Of a stretch of DNA of 64,000 nucleotides, positions 54,201 through 64,000 are shown piece by piece. This DNA comes from Erodium maritimum (lineage: Eukaryota > Streptophyta > Magnoliopsida > Geraniales > Geraniaceae), in assembly GCA_963921825.1 (NCBI GenBank), contig OY997591.1, positions 31,827,825 to 31,891,824 of the forward strand, given 5' to 3'. The notes beneath the pieces are model-generated. The model made no database searches and was not told the origin of the DNA. It saw nothing but the letters and a program-made list of their open reading frames with translations. Every line of letters begins with the position of its first letter. The first letter of the stretch is position 1. A program made the translations under genes and the position numbers.

Positions 54201-54602
54201 GGGTACGTCTTTACCTTGGGTGGCACAGCAGTTAGTTGGATGTCTCGACTGCAAAAGAGTGTTGCTCTTTCAACCACTGAAGCTGAGTACATGGCTATTT
54301 CAGAAGCTGGAAAGGAAATGATATGGTTGAAGAATTTCTTGGAGGAGTTAGGGAAGAAACATGCAGACAGTCCTTTGTATAGTGATAGTCAGAGCGACAT
54401 TCACCTCGCCAAGAATCCTGTGTTTCATGCTAGGACGAAGCATATCCAGTTGAGATATCATTTCATTAGAGGATTAATGAATGATGGTACTTTGTCCTTG
54501 AAGAAAATCCTTGGGTCAAAGAATCCTGCAGATATGTTGACCAAGGTTGTTACAACGGAGAAGCTGAAGTTATGCATAACTTCAGCTGGCCTTCATGGTT
54601 AG
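51255..54602 (+). CDS. Copia E2 polyprotein (zinc knuckle, PR, IN, RT, RNase H), Tork/Tnt1-like
   Basis: An uninterrupted frame of 1115 codons holds, in order: CYNCQQTGHFKSQC zinc knuckle (about residues 57-70); protease MDSGASFHTT (about 105); GAG-pre-integrase HQRLGHMSEKG; integrase with HSDVYGPTKV, SDNGGEYSS and TPQHNGVAERMNRT; reverse transcriptase with YKARLVVKGF, LDVKTALLHGDL, SLYGLKQAPRQW and LLYVDDMLIAG; RNase H with FSDADLGGCL, STTEAEYMA and TKHIQLRYHFIR. The order IN before RT defines Ty1-copia. The frame has no ATG at its start, which is expected of a gag-pol continuation, but gag upstream is broken. The intact frame suggests a fairly young copy. Confidence 0.92.
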   Translation: MILGEDIRRRNSGESSGSVLNVDGRGRNYERGKNKGRGRSKSRRRGQSKSKADVTCYNCQQTGHFKSQCPNPKKERKENNSVNATEEFEDDALICCVESPVESWIMDSGASFHTTHYKNMLVNFRPIKGIVHLANDETEEIAGIGDVNLKSPMGTIWTLKDVRYIPTIRRMLISVSHLDNLGYGITFKNGQWKVSRGNLIIARGWKRGTLYMAEMPVEEVNAVTDGPDPSTLWHQRLGHMSEKGMKMLASKGKIPELKNVKVSFCEPCVFGKQKRVSFAKSGKPPKAKKLEMVHSDVYGPTKVPSIGGSRYYVTFIDDSTRKVWVYFLKHKDEFFNTFKKWKAAVENETDLKVKCLKSDNGGEYSSDEFIDYCAEHGIRMLKTEPETPQHNGVAERMNRTLNERAKSMRIQAGLPKRFWADAVSTTAYLINRGPSVPLGFKIPEEEWRGKEVNLQHLRVFGCVSYVRVKDSDRDKLDPKEKKCAFIGYGSDDMGYRFWDESKMKVIRSRDVTFCESAMYKDRLSVEQDITKEPEGKEEAMLEDITIEDVTGSSESHLQENNEEILPATPVAEVRRSSRVSRPPERFSPSLHYLLLTENGEPQCYTEAVQMDDSIKWESAMDEEMKSLEKNETWSLTKLPAGKKALQNKWVFRVKEEHDGSKRYKARLVVKGFQQKKGIDYNDIFSPVVKMTTIRLVLGIVAAEDLHLEQLDVKTALLHGDLDEDIYMVQPEGFQRAGSEDLVCKLQKSLYGLKQAPRQWYLKFDDFMMRSGYSRCVMDHCCYVKHFNGSYIILLLYVDDMLIAGSNMVEINKLKRHMSEEFEMKDLGAAKQILGMSINRDRSDGSLKLSQEKYIEKILNKFSLQDAKTRSTPLGGHFKLTREQSPKTDKDKEEMAKVPYASAVGSLMYAMVCTRPDIAHAVGVVSRFMSNPGREHWEAVKWLFRYLKGTSKVALHFKKKDVILEGFSDADLGGCLDTRKSTTGYVFTLGGTAVSWMSRLQKSVALSTTEAEYMAISEAGKEMIWLKNFLEELGKKHADSPLYSDSQSDIHLAKNPVFHARTKHIQLRYHFIRGLMNDGTLSLKKILGSKNPADMLTKVVTTEKLKLCITSAGLHG

Positions 54603-54719
54603 TTGAAGGAAGATGTCTCACTACCTCATAAGCTTATTGATGGTGCATTGGGGTGTTATTGGAGTTACATGAGTAGGAGTGAGGTGAAGACATTCATGGA
54701 CAGTCTCCAAGTGGGAGAT

Positions 54720-55058
54720 TGTTAGGGTTGTGTGGAGACTTCCTATTTTATTTAGGAAAGGTCTAGTCTTCCTAATTGATTTAGGTAAGAGGCTTGAGTA
54801 GGCAATTAGAGGAGATTTCCTATTAGGATTAGGAAACCTAATTCCTACCTTATTTTACCCATTGTCTTCTCCTATAAATACCATGTACTTGTAAACCCAA
54901 ATCATTCATTCATTGTGAGAGCAATAAGAAGAGAGTAGTGAGACCGTGGACGTAGGCAACTTGCCGAACCACGTAAATTCTTGTGTTCTTGTGTGATTGC
55001 TTATTTTCCCTTGGTTTCTTCTTGCTTGAATATTGTTCCATGTTGTTATACCCCAACA
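54720..55058 (+). repeat. Copia E2 3' LTR, 339 bp
   Basis: Starts TGTTAGGGTTGTGTGG after the tract CAAGTGGGAGAT and ends ATACCCCAACA. A CTATAAATA box lies at about 54872. No 5' partner exists in the window. The 117 bp between the polyprotein stop and the LTR is untranslated. Confidence 0.85.
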
Positions 55059-55691
55059 CATTCCTCTCAGCAAGACTCAGTGTCCTAAGACACCTGATGA
55101 GCTGAAAAGGATGATGCGAATCCCATGCGCCTGGAGGCGGGATTGATCATATATGCCATGACATGTACGAGGCCGGACGTCTCGTAAGCCTTATGTTGTA
55201 CCAGTAGACACTAGTTTTCCAAGACAAATCCAGATGACTTTAAAAGTTAGTCAGGATATGTGTTTGCGCTGAATGGCGGAGATTTAGCTGGGAGAGCGTA
55301 AAGTAAGATACCGTCGCCGAATCTACGACAGAGGCCAAGTACATGGATGTTGCAGAAGCAGCTAAGGAGGCTATGTGGATTTGGATATTCACGGCAGGGT
55401 TGGGTGTAATTAAAAACTCATTTAGCCCGGTGAATCCATTTTACGACAACACAAGGGCCATTGCGCAAGCTAAAAGCCCAGATCGCATAACAAATCCAAA
55501 CATGTACTACGTCGTATCCACCTCATCAGAGAAATACTGAACCGAGGTGAAGTGAAGATAACCTATATTGCAACAGATGATAACATAGTCAACCCTTTGA
55601 CTAAGGCTTTATCGCTGCATAAACATGTTAGTCATGTAAAGTCGATGGGGACATATTGGAGTTTAGATTGGAACTAGGGCAAGTGGGAGAT
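55059..55691 (+). pseudogene. Copia E1 RNase H fragment and 3' untranslated region
   Basis: Shifting frames give YAMTCTRPDV, SGYVFALNGG, STTEAKYMDVAEAAKEAMWI and DNTRAIAQAKSP, the end of a copia polyprotein of a different lineage from E2. A polypurine tract leads into the E1 LTR. Not functional. Confidence 0.65.
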
Positions 55692-57379
55692 TGTTAGTCT
55701 TAATGCCCGTAGTTCAATCCAAAATGTCCAAATGTATATATCATCGTTAGCAATAAAATTAAAGCGGCTTTATATTACTTATGTGTTGGAGTAATATATC
55801 GATGTGTGATCTGATCTATGCCCACAATGCGAATAGAACCATAAATCGAGATAGATCACACTCGATGGGTCCCTAGTCAATAAAGCTTCACTAAAAGCGA
55901 CTAGTATGAAAGATGACTCTTTATGGCTTACGTTCTGTTAGTCATTGGAATGAGATTCCGGAGTTTGATCATAGATATCATGTGGGACATGATATTGGAC
56001 GATCCGCCCTGAATATGTGCCATAGATTAAGTCATGAACATATTCAGTGTCGTAGCTTGTCATGTATCCTTAGACCAAGGAGTCTTTATGATCGCTATGT
56101 AGTCAACAAATGAGTTTGACGTGAGCCTAACGTTGTCCGTAACAGGGCTTCCATAACGGCCAGGATTGGCTTGGGGACGGGCTACATGAGTGACACGAAA
56201 GACGGCTAAGGGATTTATCCCTCATACTGAGGTTTGGGAAAGATATAGGTTCTCGGCCGCTTGATCGAGAGTGACTGAAAGAATAGCATGGCCATGCACA
56301 TGATACTGGGTATCATATATTCAGTCATCTCACATATCAAGGAACAGTGATTGAGAATAATAAGGATGACGGCTCTATGCCTTATCTCAATCAAGATATC
56401 AGAGATAAAAGGATAGTGACATAGACGACGGAAAGGTTATAATCGACAGGATCGATTCGTTATGCAGTGTCATGCAATACTAAAGTCTCGTTAGTTGCTA
56501 CTTAAATAGGATCAAGTAAAATGGATTTTACGTTGATATATTGACATGCATAAACCTAAGGGTCACACCGGAGGGTGAAACTCATTGACACATTTATGGA
56601 GAATGGCCAAAAGGGAGTTGTCTCGGGACATGACCAAAGCTGGGTTTTGGGTCATGTGCCCGTAAGTGAATAGGATTTTACGGATTGAGACAAGGCTTGG
56701 AGTCTTGGGGTTGATCGCGTCGGATAATGTTGGACATTTCTGGTATGGAAGGCTTGGAGGCGATGAGCGCATCACGGGACCTCGTTTGAAATGGCCACGG
56801 GCCATGTTTCAAGAGGCCCATGAAAGGCCCATGCAACCAAGGCCCATGGAACTAATTAATCAAGTCTTGATTAAATTAGTACTAAGTATGCATGACAAGG
56901 ATTAAGGTGTTTGTGATTCACCACCTAACCCCATCTTATCTAGCCATACTTTGTCCTATTTACACCTTATTTGTCACCATGCTTGTCCCATGCCTTTAGT
57001 TGTACAAATACGGGGTTTGTTATGTTTAAGTCATCTTTTTTCAACATAACAAACACAAGACAAGAATAGAAAACACAATTTCTCTCCCTCTCTCCCTACA
57101 ATTTCGGGTTTGGCAAGCTCCCACCTCCATTTTTGTGTTCTTGAGTCCTCAAAGAGAAGAACTACGTGGCTTTGATTCCCATGTGGATACGTAGGCGTCT
57201 TGAAGACTCAATCCAATCATTCGTTAACCGGTGTTCTTATTTTGGTAAGAAATAGTGCTGAATTTTTCTCTTGTGAATCCATTCTTTGTTAGTTATTTCA
57301 TGGTTTTAATCGTCTCTTGGTTTTCATTGATTTTCCGCTGCGAGTTGGTTCATCTCCAATCTTACCTCGAGACCCAACA
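55692..57379 (+). repeat. E1 3' LTR, 1688 bp
   Basis: TGTTAGTCTTAATGCCCG to CCTCGAGACCCAACA, complete, followed by TTGAC. It is the same family as the solo LTR at 25006-26694 (opposite strand) and the relic at 33995-35073. The 66- to 80-codon frames inside are LTR shadows. Confidence 0.9.
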
Positions 57380-60108
57380 TTGACAACCCTCTATTCTTCA
57401 AAGACACACAAAAGTTTTGGGAACGAATAACTGCATTTGTAGCTTCTCACTTCCTACTTTAGGAAAAGCTGAAAACACTCAAGACACACTTTATGGATTG
57501 TAACTTAAATGTATTTGTGCACCTGGAAAAGGATATTGAGGGCCTGGAAAATGATCTCAACACTATGGATGGAATTCTTTATTCAAGACCCCTCATTCCC
57601 ACTGAAATCTCCAGAGAGGGCTCATCAAAGAAAACCTCATTTCCAAACTGAAAACATTTTCCAAAGTATGGAGTTAGAAAGCTTGAGTAAAGTGGCTCAA
57701 AGAGGGGGATATGTGCTCAAAATACTATCACATTTTGGCTAATTTCGGAAGCCTAATCAAGCAGATCAACCAAATTTCCATCCAAGGCGTCTCTTATACC
57801 AATCCCGTGGAAATCAAAGCATTGGCTGCTTCTCATTTTGGTCAACTCTTCACAAACAACAATCCCCCTACTATTGACATATCTGGACTCCAATTCTCCT
57901 CATTGTCAAATGATCAAGCTGAAGACATTGAATCCCCATTCTTTGAAGAATAAATTTTACAAGCTCTCAGTGACTACAATGGTGATAAATCCCCAGGCCA
58001 TGATGGATATTCCATGAAATTCTTTCAACACTGTTGTTTTTTTCTTAAAAAAAAAAGATGTATGCAACTTCATTCAACATTTCCATGCTTCTGCAGAACT
58101 AGGCAAATGCATTAACTCATCTTTCTTAACTTTGATCCCTAAGATTGATAATCCTCAAAACTTCAGTGATTATAGGCCTACCAATTTGATCGGTGGCCCC
58201 TATAAGATCTTAACCAAAATTTTGGTTGCTAGACTCGAAAAGCTTTTCGATTATCTTGTCAATGATGTGCAATCTAGGTTCATTGTTGGTAGGAAAATAC
58301 TAGATGGAGTATTAAATGCAACTAAGGTTGTCCAACATATTATCAGAACAAGACATGAAGTGATCATTCTCATAGTAGACTTTGAAAAGGCCTTTGATCA
58401 TGTAAACTAGCACTATCTTATCAACACCCTGAGGAGAATGAGTTTTGGAAAAAATGGATCACATGGATTCAATCTTGTCTTCAAGCTTGGATCTCAGTGC
58501 TCATTAATGGCTCCTCCCTCACCTGATTTCAAAATGGAAAGAGGTCTATGGCAATGCCGCCCTTTATCCCCTCTTCTATTTACTATTAATGCAGAAGGGT
58601 TGCATCAGATCTTAAACCTTGGCACCATATTAGGCACCTTCAGAGGAGTCAATTTCTCTCAAGATGGACCTTAAATATCTCATCTGCAATTTGCAGATGA
58701 CACCTTCATATTTCTTCATGCTGATGTTGCACAAGTCCGGAACCACAAATATGCTCTCTTAGCCTTTCAATTAGCTTCGGGCCTAAAAATCAACTTCCTC
58801 AAGTCCAAAGTGGTGCTCTTAAATGCCTCCACAACCAATGAAGCTAAAATTGTCAACATTTTGGGTTGTGAAGCAACCTCTCTGCCTTTAAACTATCTAG
58901 GATTTCAGTTGGGAGCAAATCCTAGAAAGTTGGCCTCCTGTTCTGTAATAATTGAGTCATACAAGAAGAAATTAAGCATATGGCAGGCCAAACTGCATTC
59001 TTTTGGTTGTAGGATTACCCTCATCAAATCAACTCTACCCTCCCTACCCTTCTATCATATATCCTTGTTAAAGGTGTCTGTGGGAGTTTTTAAAGAATTG
59101 GAGAGATGGAAAAAATCTTCTTATGGAATGGGACTGTGGATAGGAGATTCTTGCATAAGGTAAGGTGAAATTTAGTATGCAAACCTAAAGATCAGGGGGG
59201 GTCTAGGCCTCAAAAACCTGCATTTGATGAACAAGGCTCTCCTAACTAAATGGTGGTGGAAATTTATTGTGGAAAGCTCTTCTTTATGAAAAAAAAGTCA
59301 TCTGCTCCAAGTTTAGGTGGGAAGCTTCTGATTGGGATCTCAATTCTCTTCCCCCTCACACAAACTCATAGTCTATTCTCCCATATATCTTCACTCGGTT
59401 CTGATCCAGCATTTTCCGATCTGTTTGGATTCATTGGGCTCTCTTAGAAACTTGGTGATGGCTTCAAAAATCAATTTCTAGTCTGATCTTTGGCTTGACA
59501 ACTCCTTATTAAAGGTTGGATTTAGAAGACTCTTCCTTCTCAATACTCTTAAAGATGCAAAAATCCAATAATTCTGGCATGATGGTTCTTAGTATTTAAC
59601 TTTCAGAAGAAGTCCAAGGGGGGTGGGAAAGGGATCAACTTCAATCATTATGTGTTCTACTCAACCAAGTTGATCTCACTGAGGCTCTTGATTCAGTTTC
59701 CTGGAATTTTGAAGAGAAAGGCTTCATTGTCAACAAAACATATAGGTTGGTTGTAAATCAAGGCACCTAGGTCAGTGATTGACCAAAATTTCTATGGTTG
59801 CTTTCCTTACCTCCAAAAATCTTAACTTTTGGATCACTATGTTGTCACATGGTAATTCCTACTAAGAGATTCCTAGAAATTATAGAGATCTCATTCTCTT
59901 TACAAGATTCAATTTACCCATTTTGCAATTATGAGTTTGAAGATGTAATCCACCTTTTACTACACTGTAACAGAACTTGAAAAATCCGGTGTCTCATTTG
60001 CCAATGGTGGGGATTCTTATGGATCATTCTTGTGGATTTCAAAAGTCTTCAAACTTCTTGGATAACTCTATCGCCCTTTAAAAACAGAAAACACTAGAGC
60101 ATTTTGGC
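57380..60108 (+). pseudogene. LINE-2 ORF2, reverse transcriptase and C-terminal part
   Basis: Continues from 50584. The RT shows MIPKIDNPQNFSDYRPTNLI (58132), VDFEKAFDHV (58378-58410), LWQCRPLSPLLF (58548-58583) and LQFADDTFIFL (58681-58713), the FADD form of the catalytic motif. NYLGFQLGANPRK and the end of the RT follow; zf-RVT-like PTKRFLEI and HLLLHCNRT come near 59850-59980. Stops at several places make it non-functional. Confidence 0.8.
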
Positions 60109-60475
60109 CAAGATTGTATGACTTTATCAACTCAATTAATACAAACTTGTGCACTTTTTATCTTTTGAAAATACTAAACCAAAAAAATTAATAGTGTGAA
60201 TCAAACTTGGGATGTAACACTTGAACAAAGTGTGCTCTACCAAATCAACTAGCATATTTTTATGGTTTCACTTAGTTTGTAGAAGGTTAGAAATTGTTTT
60301 TTTAACTACGAGTCGACCCGACGCCTGACCGGCCCGCTCAATTAATCGACCAAATCGGGAATTAATCGGTCATATTCCACCCAGACGGCCTGGAGCACCC
60401 TAGGAAGATAAATCGGGTCGGCAGAGCCCATTTCAGTGCCTAGGCGGGGCCTAGGCGAGGCTTTTTACAACATTG
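60109..60475. mobile_element. Second copy of the hAT family, 367 bp
   Basis: Ends CAAGATTGTATG and, on the complement, CAATGTTGTAAAA; duplications ATTTTGGC (60101-60108) and ATTCTGGC (60476-60483) match 7 of 8. Its right part (from 60250) shares TATGGTTTCACTT.GTTTGTAG and GACGCCTGACCG with 2931-3010. It splits the LINE-2 tail. Confidence 0.78.
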
Positions 60476-60755
60476 ATTCTGGCTCCTCTCACTCTCTGGT
60501 TCACTTGGTTGGCTAAGAACAATATAGTATTCAAAAACACCTCCAAAGCAATCTCTGAGACAGTTGCAAAAATTCAGAACTACTTTTACAACATAACCAG
60601 GGCATCCTTCAACAAGAAAAATCATTCCTTTCCCTATTCGGATTGGATCAATTCTCCTCTATCATGCATCAAGTCTAAACTTGTTTGATCCTTGTACAAT
60701 GACTCACTCAAGTTCTGATAGGTTGAAATTTTCTTAATGTTAATGTGTTTTTTTT
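60476..60755 (+). pseudogene. LINE-2 ORF2 C-terminus and 3' end
   Basis: ILAPLTLWFTWLAKNNIVFKN, the usual W..W..RN..VF end of plant LINE ORF2, continues to a stop at 60686-60688, followed by a short AT-rich 3' region. Confidence 0.65.
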
Positions 60756-60829
60756 GTTAAATCAAAACCTCTCTAGCGCTACAGTAACTCCACTGTAGAT
60801 CTTCATCAGCCTCATCAACATCTGCAGCC

Positions 60830-62979
60830 ATGACTTCATCCTCCTCGGTAGGACCTCCACCAGGTTTCGAAGGGGCTAAACGGGTAAGGGAAGAACAACG
60901 ACTGGAAGGGATTGGAGAGAGGACTGGCGATGGGGTGAGATTCAGATCAGTGGTCATCTCGTCTCAACATCAAGGTTTGGCTAGAGAGGTGCATCAGGAA
61001 GAAGAGCACAAGTTATTTGTTCACAATCTACCTCTAAACACCTCAAACATTTGGTTAAGGAATTTATTTTTGGAGTGTGGAGAAATTGTCAAAACAGAGA
61101 CTCCATCCAAACCCAATGCTCGGGAAAGGTGGTTTGGCTTTGTCACCTTCAAATCATCGCTTGGGTTGGAAAAAGGGTTACAAATTTTTAATGGTTACTT
61201 TCTGAAAGGTTTTAAGCTGTTTGTGGCTAAAGCTTGGAGTTCGATAAAGGTTTACAAACCGATCAGAAGGTTAAATGTTTTGAAGAGGAGGGAGCAAGAA
61301 GTTGTTGTAGTAGCAGAAGCTGAGAAAGATCAAGAAGAAGTGGCTATTGGAGTGGTAGTAGAAGAACATAGAAATTGGATTCTCATAGGGCATTTAGCTT
61401 TACTCCACAAGAATCATGAACCTGAGGCTATAATGGAAGATTTTAAACTTGAAAGAGGGGATGAGGTTATTGTTAAGTCATTAGGAAATAGAGTAGTCTT
61501 GGTTTACTTCCCCGATCCAGAAGTGGAAAAGAAAGCTTTACATGAAGGGCATGGCTGGTTGAAGTTCTGGATGACATTATTAGAAGATAAAATTCAGCTT
61601 TGTCAACAAGGAGGAAAGTTTTCGTGGTTGGCATTGTATGGGATCCCAATATTGGGGTGGTGCAAGGAAACTTTCCAAGCTGCAGTATCTGAGTTTGAAA
61701 GCTTTGTTTGTGTGCATCCCTCTTCTTTAGCTGGGGATTCCTTGGATGCTGCTTATGTTCTCATTCACTCACAAGAATATTTGAAGGTTTATAGAGAATC
61801 AAGTTTATTGCTGGAAGACAAGAAATACAACTTTATGACTTGCTTAGTGGATCTTTCTGTCATTCCCATAGTTATAAGATCAGTGGCTACTTCAAGCTCC
61901 ACTTCATCCTCAGAGTATGAAAATTCTGATAATGCCTTATCATCTGAATTTAATGTTACTCTCTCATAGGAACCTTCTGCAGAGCTAGTTGCTGATTTGG
62001 TTAGAGAATTTGAGGAAGGGAGGAATGTTGTTATAAGTTCTGATTCTTTGGAAGTGAGGGGTGAGGAGGGTGGCAGGGAAGTTAGAGAGGAGTTTGACAG
62101 GCTGGTTGGTGAGCCATTAATTATGAGACAGGAAAATTGTTTCCTTCATCCGATCAACAACAACAGGTTATAAATATTCCACAGTCAAAGGTCAACTCTA
62201 CATTGGTGGTGGACTCTGAGGAATTTGGTGGTTCAGTATTGTCATCCTTAAGCCTTCCTCTAACTTTTAAAGAAGCTTTGTTGGCATCAAACACCTTGAA
62301 AGGGTTGATCTCTGGTGGTGGTGATACTGTTATGGTAGAATTGTCATCACATGAGAATTGCTTAGCTGGAGAAGATGGGACAGTGATGGGGTAACAAGGA
62401 GAAAAGGAAATGTTGGAAGTTGGTCTCATTAATGAGAAAGGGCCTAATACTATTTTAGTTGCAGAGTTTGGGCCACTTGTTCAGACCACAAATCTCAAAA
62501 ATCATCTTTTGGAGGGAAGGATTAATTCAAATCAAACTCAGTTACCCTCTAATCAGCAAAATTTAAGTCCTATCCCAAAGGAACTGAACTCTAAATGTAA
62601 GAGAGGGTCTACTAGTATGGCTTATAACACAAGGTCAAGATCAAAAGTGTTGAAGCCCGAGGAGATTTCTACAACTGTTTCTACTCCTCTAAACAAAAGG
62701 ACTCAAAATTTCAAGAGAGGTGGAGCTAGTACTTGGGAGTAATACAAAGCATTGGGGCTTAAGGCTTACTTGGTTGATGATCTAGTGGCAGAACAGTTTG
62801 ATAATTTGGAAAATGAAGTAAACTAGACAGTGGAACTGGAAGCTAACTTAGATGATGATTATTGTGACCTTGAAGATATAGAGGAGGGACAAACTGGTAA
62901 ACCTGTGGAGATGCAGGGAGGTGTAACAGAAGGTTCACCTCTCTTTTCTATCCCTACTCAGAGACTTGCATCACCATGA
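60830..62979 (+). pseudogene. LINE-3 ORF1, RRM protein, nearly intact
   Basis: The first 379 codons (60830-61969) are open from an ATG (MTSSSSVGPPPGFEG). The RRM (about residues 62-140) has KLFVHNLPL (RNP2-like), WFGFVTFKSS (RNP1-like) and LFVAKAW. A second conserved part (RNWILIGHLALLHKN; GDEVIVKSLGNRVVLVYF; LAAL-type LALYGIPILGW) follows. A TAG at 61967 and shifts near 62130 and 62400 split the rest, which ends in an acidic tail. The last TGA (62977-62979) overlaps the ORF2 ATG (62976-62978). It would bind element RNA in the retrotransposition particle. Confidence 0.75.
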
Positions 62980-64000
62980 GACTAATCTCATGGAAAATGA
63001 GGGGGGCTTCTTCAAGACAAAAGTGACAGCTCTCAGGAATGTCTATTCGAAACTATAGTTACATATGGTGTTATTGTAGGAGTCTAAGCTATCTACTTTG
63101 CCAGATTATTTCTTAAATGACAGTGGTTTCTCTCGATCTTGGGAGGCTATAATTCTCCATGCAGTTGGAAGCTCAGGTGGGGTGATCACAATTTGGAATA
63201 AAGACTATTTTGAAGTTCAGAGTACTTTTGTGGATGTAAATGTTATCTATTGGACTGGGAGATTTATATCAGCTGGCTTGTCTATTACTATAATCATTGT
63301 ATATGCCCCTTGTGATGTGGCTGCAAGAATAGCTCTATGGGTTGATATTGCTGAGAAAGCCTCTTCTTTTAATTGTCTTTTAGTGGTAGCTGGGGACTTT
63401 AATGCTATACTAGATCCTTCAGAAAAAACAGGTGCAAGGTATTCAGCAACCAGCATAAGAGAATTTCAGAATTTTTTGGACAATTTAGGCATTGTGGATC
63501 TTCAGTTAAATGGAGACAAATATACTTGGTTTGGCCCTAACTCTACAGCTTCAAGGCTTGATAGATTCTTGGTATCTCCACAGGTCATGACAATCTTCAA
63601 CAACATGACTCAACAATGTCTCCCTAGATTCATATCTGATCACAATCCAGTTATTCTCAACAACCATTTAATAGACTGGGGTCCTAGGCCTTTCAAGTTT
63701 ATAAATGTGTGGATCTCTCATCCTAAATTCCTCTCATCCACAAAAAATTATTGGGATTCTACACAGGTATCTGGTTCTCCTGCTTATATTCTCTGGTTCA
63801 AATTGAAAGCATTGAAGGGTTTTTATAGGATATGGAATGAGGTTTTTGGCTGGTTGGATTCTGATATTGATCTTCTTAAATATGATATTAAGAGCCTGGA
63901 TAACTTGATTGATGATAGAGATCTTTCCCCACAAGAGGCTCCTTAGAGGGCCTATCTTAATGCCAAGTTAATCCAAAAACTTAAATTACAAGCCAAATTG
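62976..64000 (+). pseudogene. LINE-3 ORF2, endonuclease domain (partial)
   Basis: Starts MRLISWKMRGASSRQK at 62976, is interrupted at once by TGA (63027) and shifts, then is open from 63098 to 63946. Endonuclease landmarks: IIIVYAPCD, VAGDFNAILDPSE, YTWFGPNSTASRLDRFLVS and FISDHNPVIL (SDH catalytic pair). WGPRPFKFINVWI matches LINE-2 at the copia insertion point. A stop follows at 63944. The ORF runs beyond the window. Confidence 0.78.

Larger units (their letters stand above)
50585..57379 (+). mobile_element. Ty1-copia element E1 with TSD TTGAC, containing copia E2
   Basis: Flanked by TTGAC (50580-50584, 57380-57384). Its left LTR (from 50585) is truncated near 50950. Its right LTR is complete at 55692-57379, preceded by CAAGTGGGAGAT. 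Between them only an RNase H fragment of E1 (55059-55691) remains. The rest, 50975-55058, belongs to a different copia element (E2). It interrupts LINE-2 ORF2 between WID and NPLFFK. Confidence 0.85.
48791..60755 (+). mobile_element. LINE-2 of window, 5'-truncated and split by copia and hAT
   Basis: The LINE sequence is continuous when 50585-57379 (copia, TSD TTGAC) and 60109-60475 (hAT) are removed. It starts within ORF1 at the point that matches LINE-3 near 61745, so it lacks the RRM. It keeps endonuclease, reverse transcriptase and zf-RVT parts and ends near 60755 after TTAATGTG and a T-rich tail. Many stops and frameshifts. Confidence 0.8.
60756..64000 (+). mobile_element. LINE-3 of window, 5' part, continues beyond the edge
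   Basis: Begins right after the LINE-2 tail in the same orientation. It has a short leader, an ORF1 with RRM and an ORF2 endonuclease. It is the best preserved of the three LINEs, with few stops. The reverse transcriptase would lie past base 64000. Confidence 0.8.

Overview
The window is nuclear DNA of a flowering plant, probably a eudicot. It has plant-type introns, a plastid-targeted ABC1 kinase gene, the first exons of an HBS1-like translation GTPase gene, and several layers of nested plant transposable elements (Ty3-gypsy-like, Ty1-copia, LINE/L1, hAT, Mutator-like, TRIM). Only two host genes are supported, both on the minus strand. The rest is retrotransposon, DNA transposon or AT-rich filler, and most small open frames are chance or transposon shadows.

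Left part (1-10.5 kb): the 5' end of an HBS1-like gene (coding exons 487-586 and 1-21, running off the left edge); an 838-bp non-autonomous hAT element with a perfect 8-bp duplication (2210-3047); a terminal-inverted-repeat element (3980-9125) opened by a 4.35-kb LINE (4704-9051, own duplication) that lacks its reverse transcriptase; and a minus-strand LINE relic (9126-10472) that resumes at 27808.

Middle-left (10.5-27.8 kb): one large LTR element split that relic. It has very long LTRs, a polypurine tract and a gag zinc knuckle, but no protease, reverse transcriptase or integrase was seen. Its internal region carries the 5' half of an initiator tRNA-Met. It was later invaded by minus-oriented LTRs of a related family (14370-about 17260; about 20356-23578) and by a solo copia LTR (25006-26694, TSD GGTTG). 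A second member of the family, with an intact 3254-bp LTR and a tRNA-Met primer site, lies at 42483-47831 and carries the same tRNA fragment.

Middle (28.2-42.2 kb): a Mutator-like element with captured sequence (28210-30173) and a nested (TA)n-flanked foldback; then the 14-exon ABC1K gene (30716-39163, minus), whose frame is intact (681 residues) although its introns hold a copia LTR, a MITE and a LINE tail. A composite hAT element (39311-42186) abuts its TATA box and contains a complete 351-bp TRIM and a 1.65-kb GC-rich poly(A) retroposon.

Right part (47.8-64 kb): an unclassified stretch with a minus-strand zinc-ribbon/RRM frame; a LINE (48791-about 60755) split by a copia element (50585-57379, TSD TTGAC), which itself contains a second copia element with an uninterrupted 1115-codon polyprotein; a second hAT copy (60109-60475); and a third LINE that runs off the right edge. 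The three LINEs belong to one family. In two of them the ORF1 stop and ORF2 start overlap as ATGA, which suggests coupled translation.
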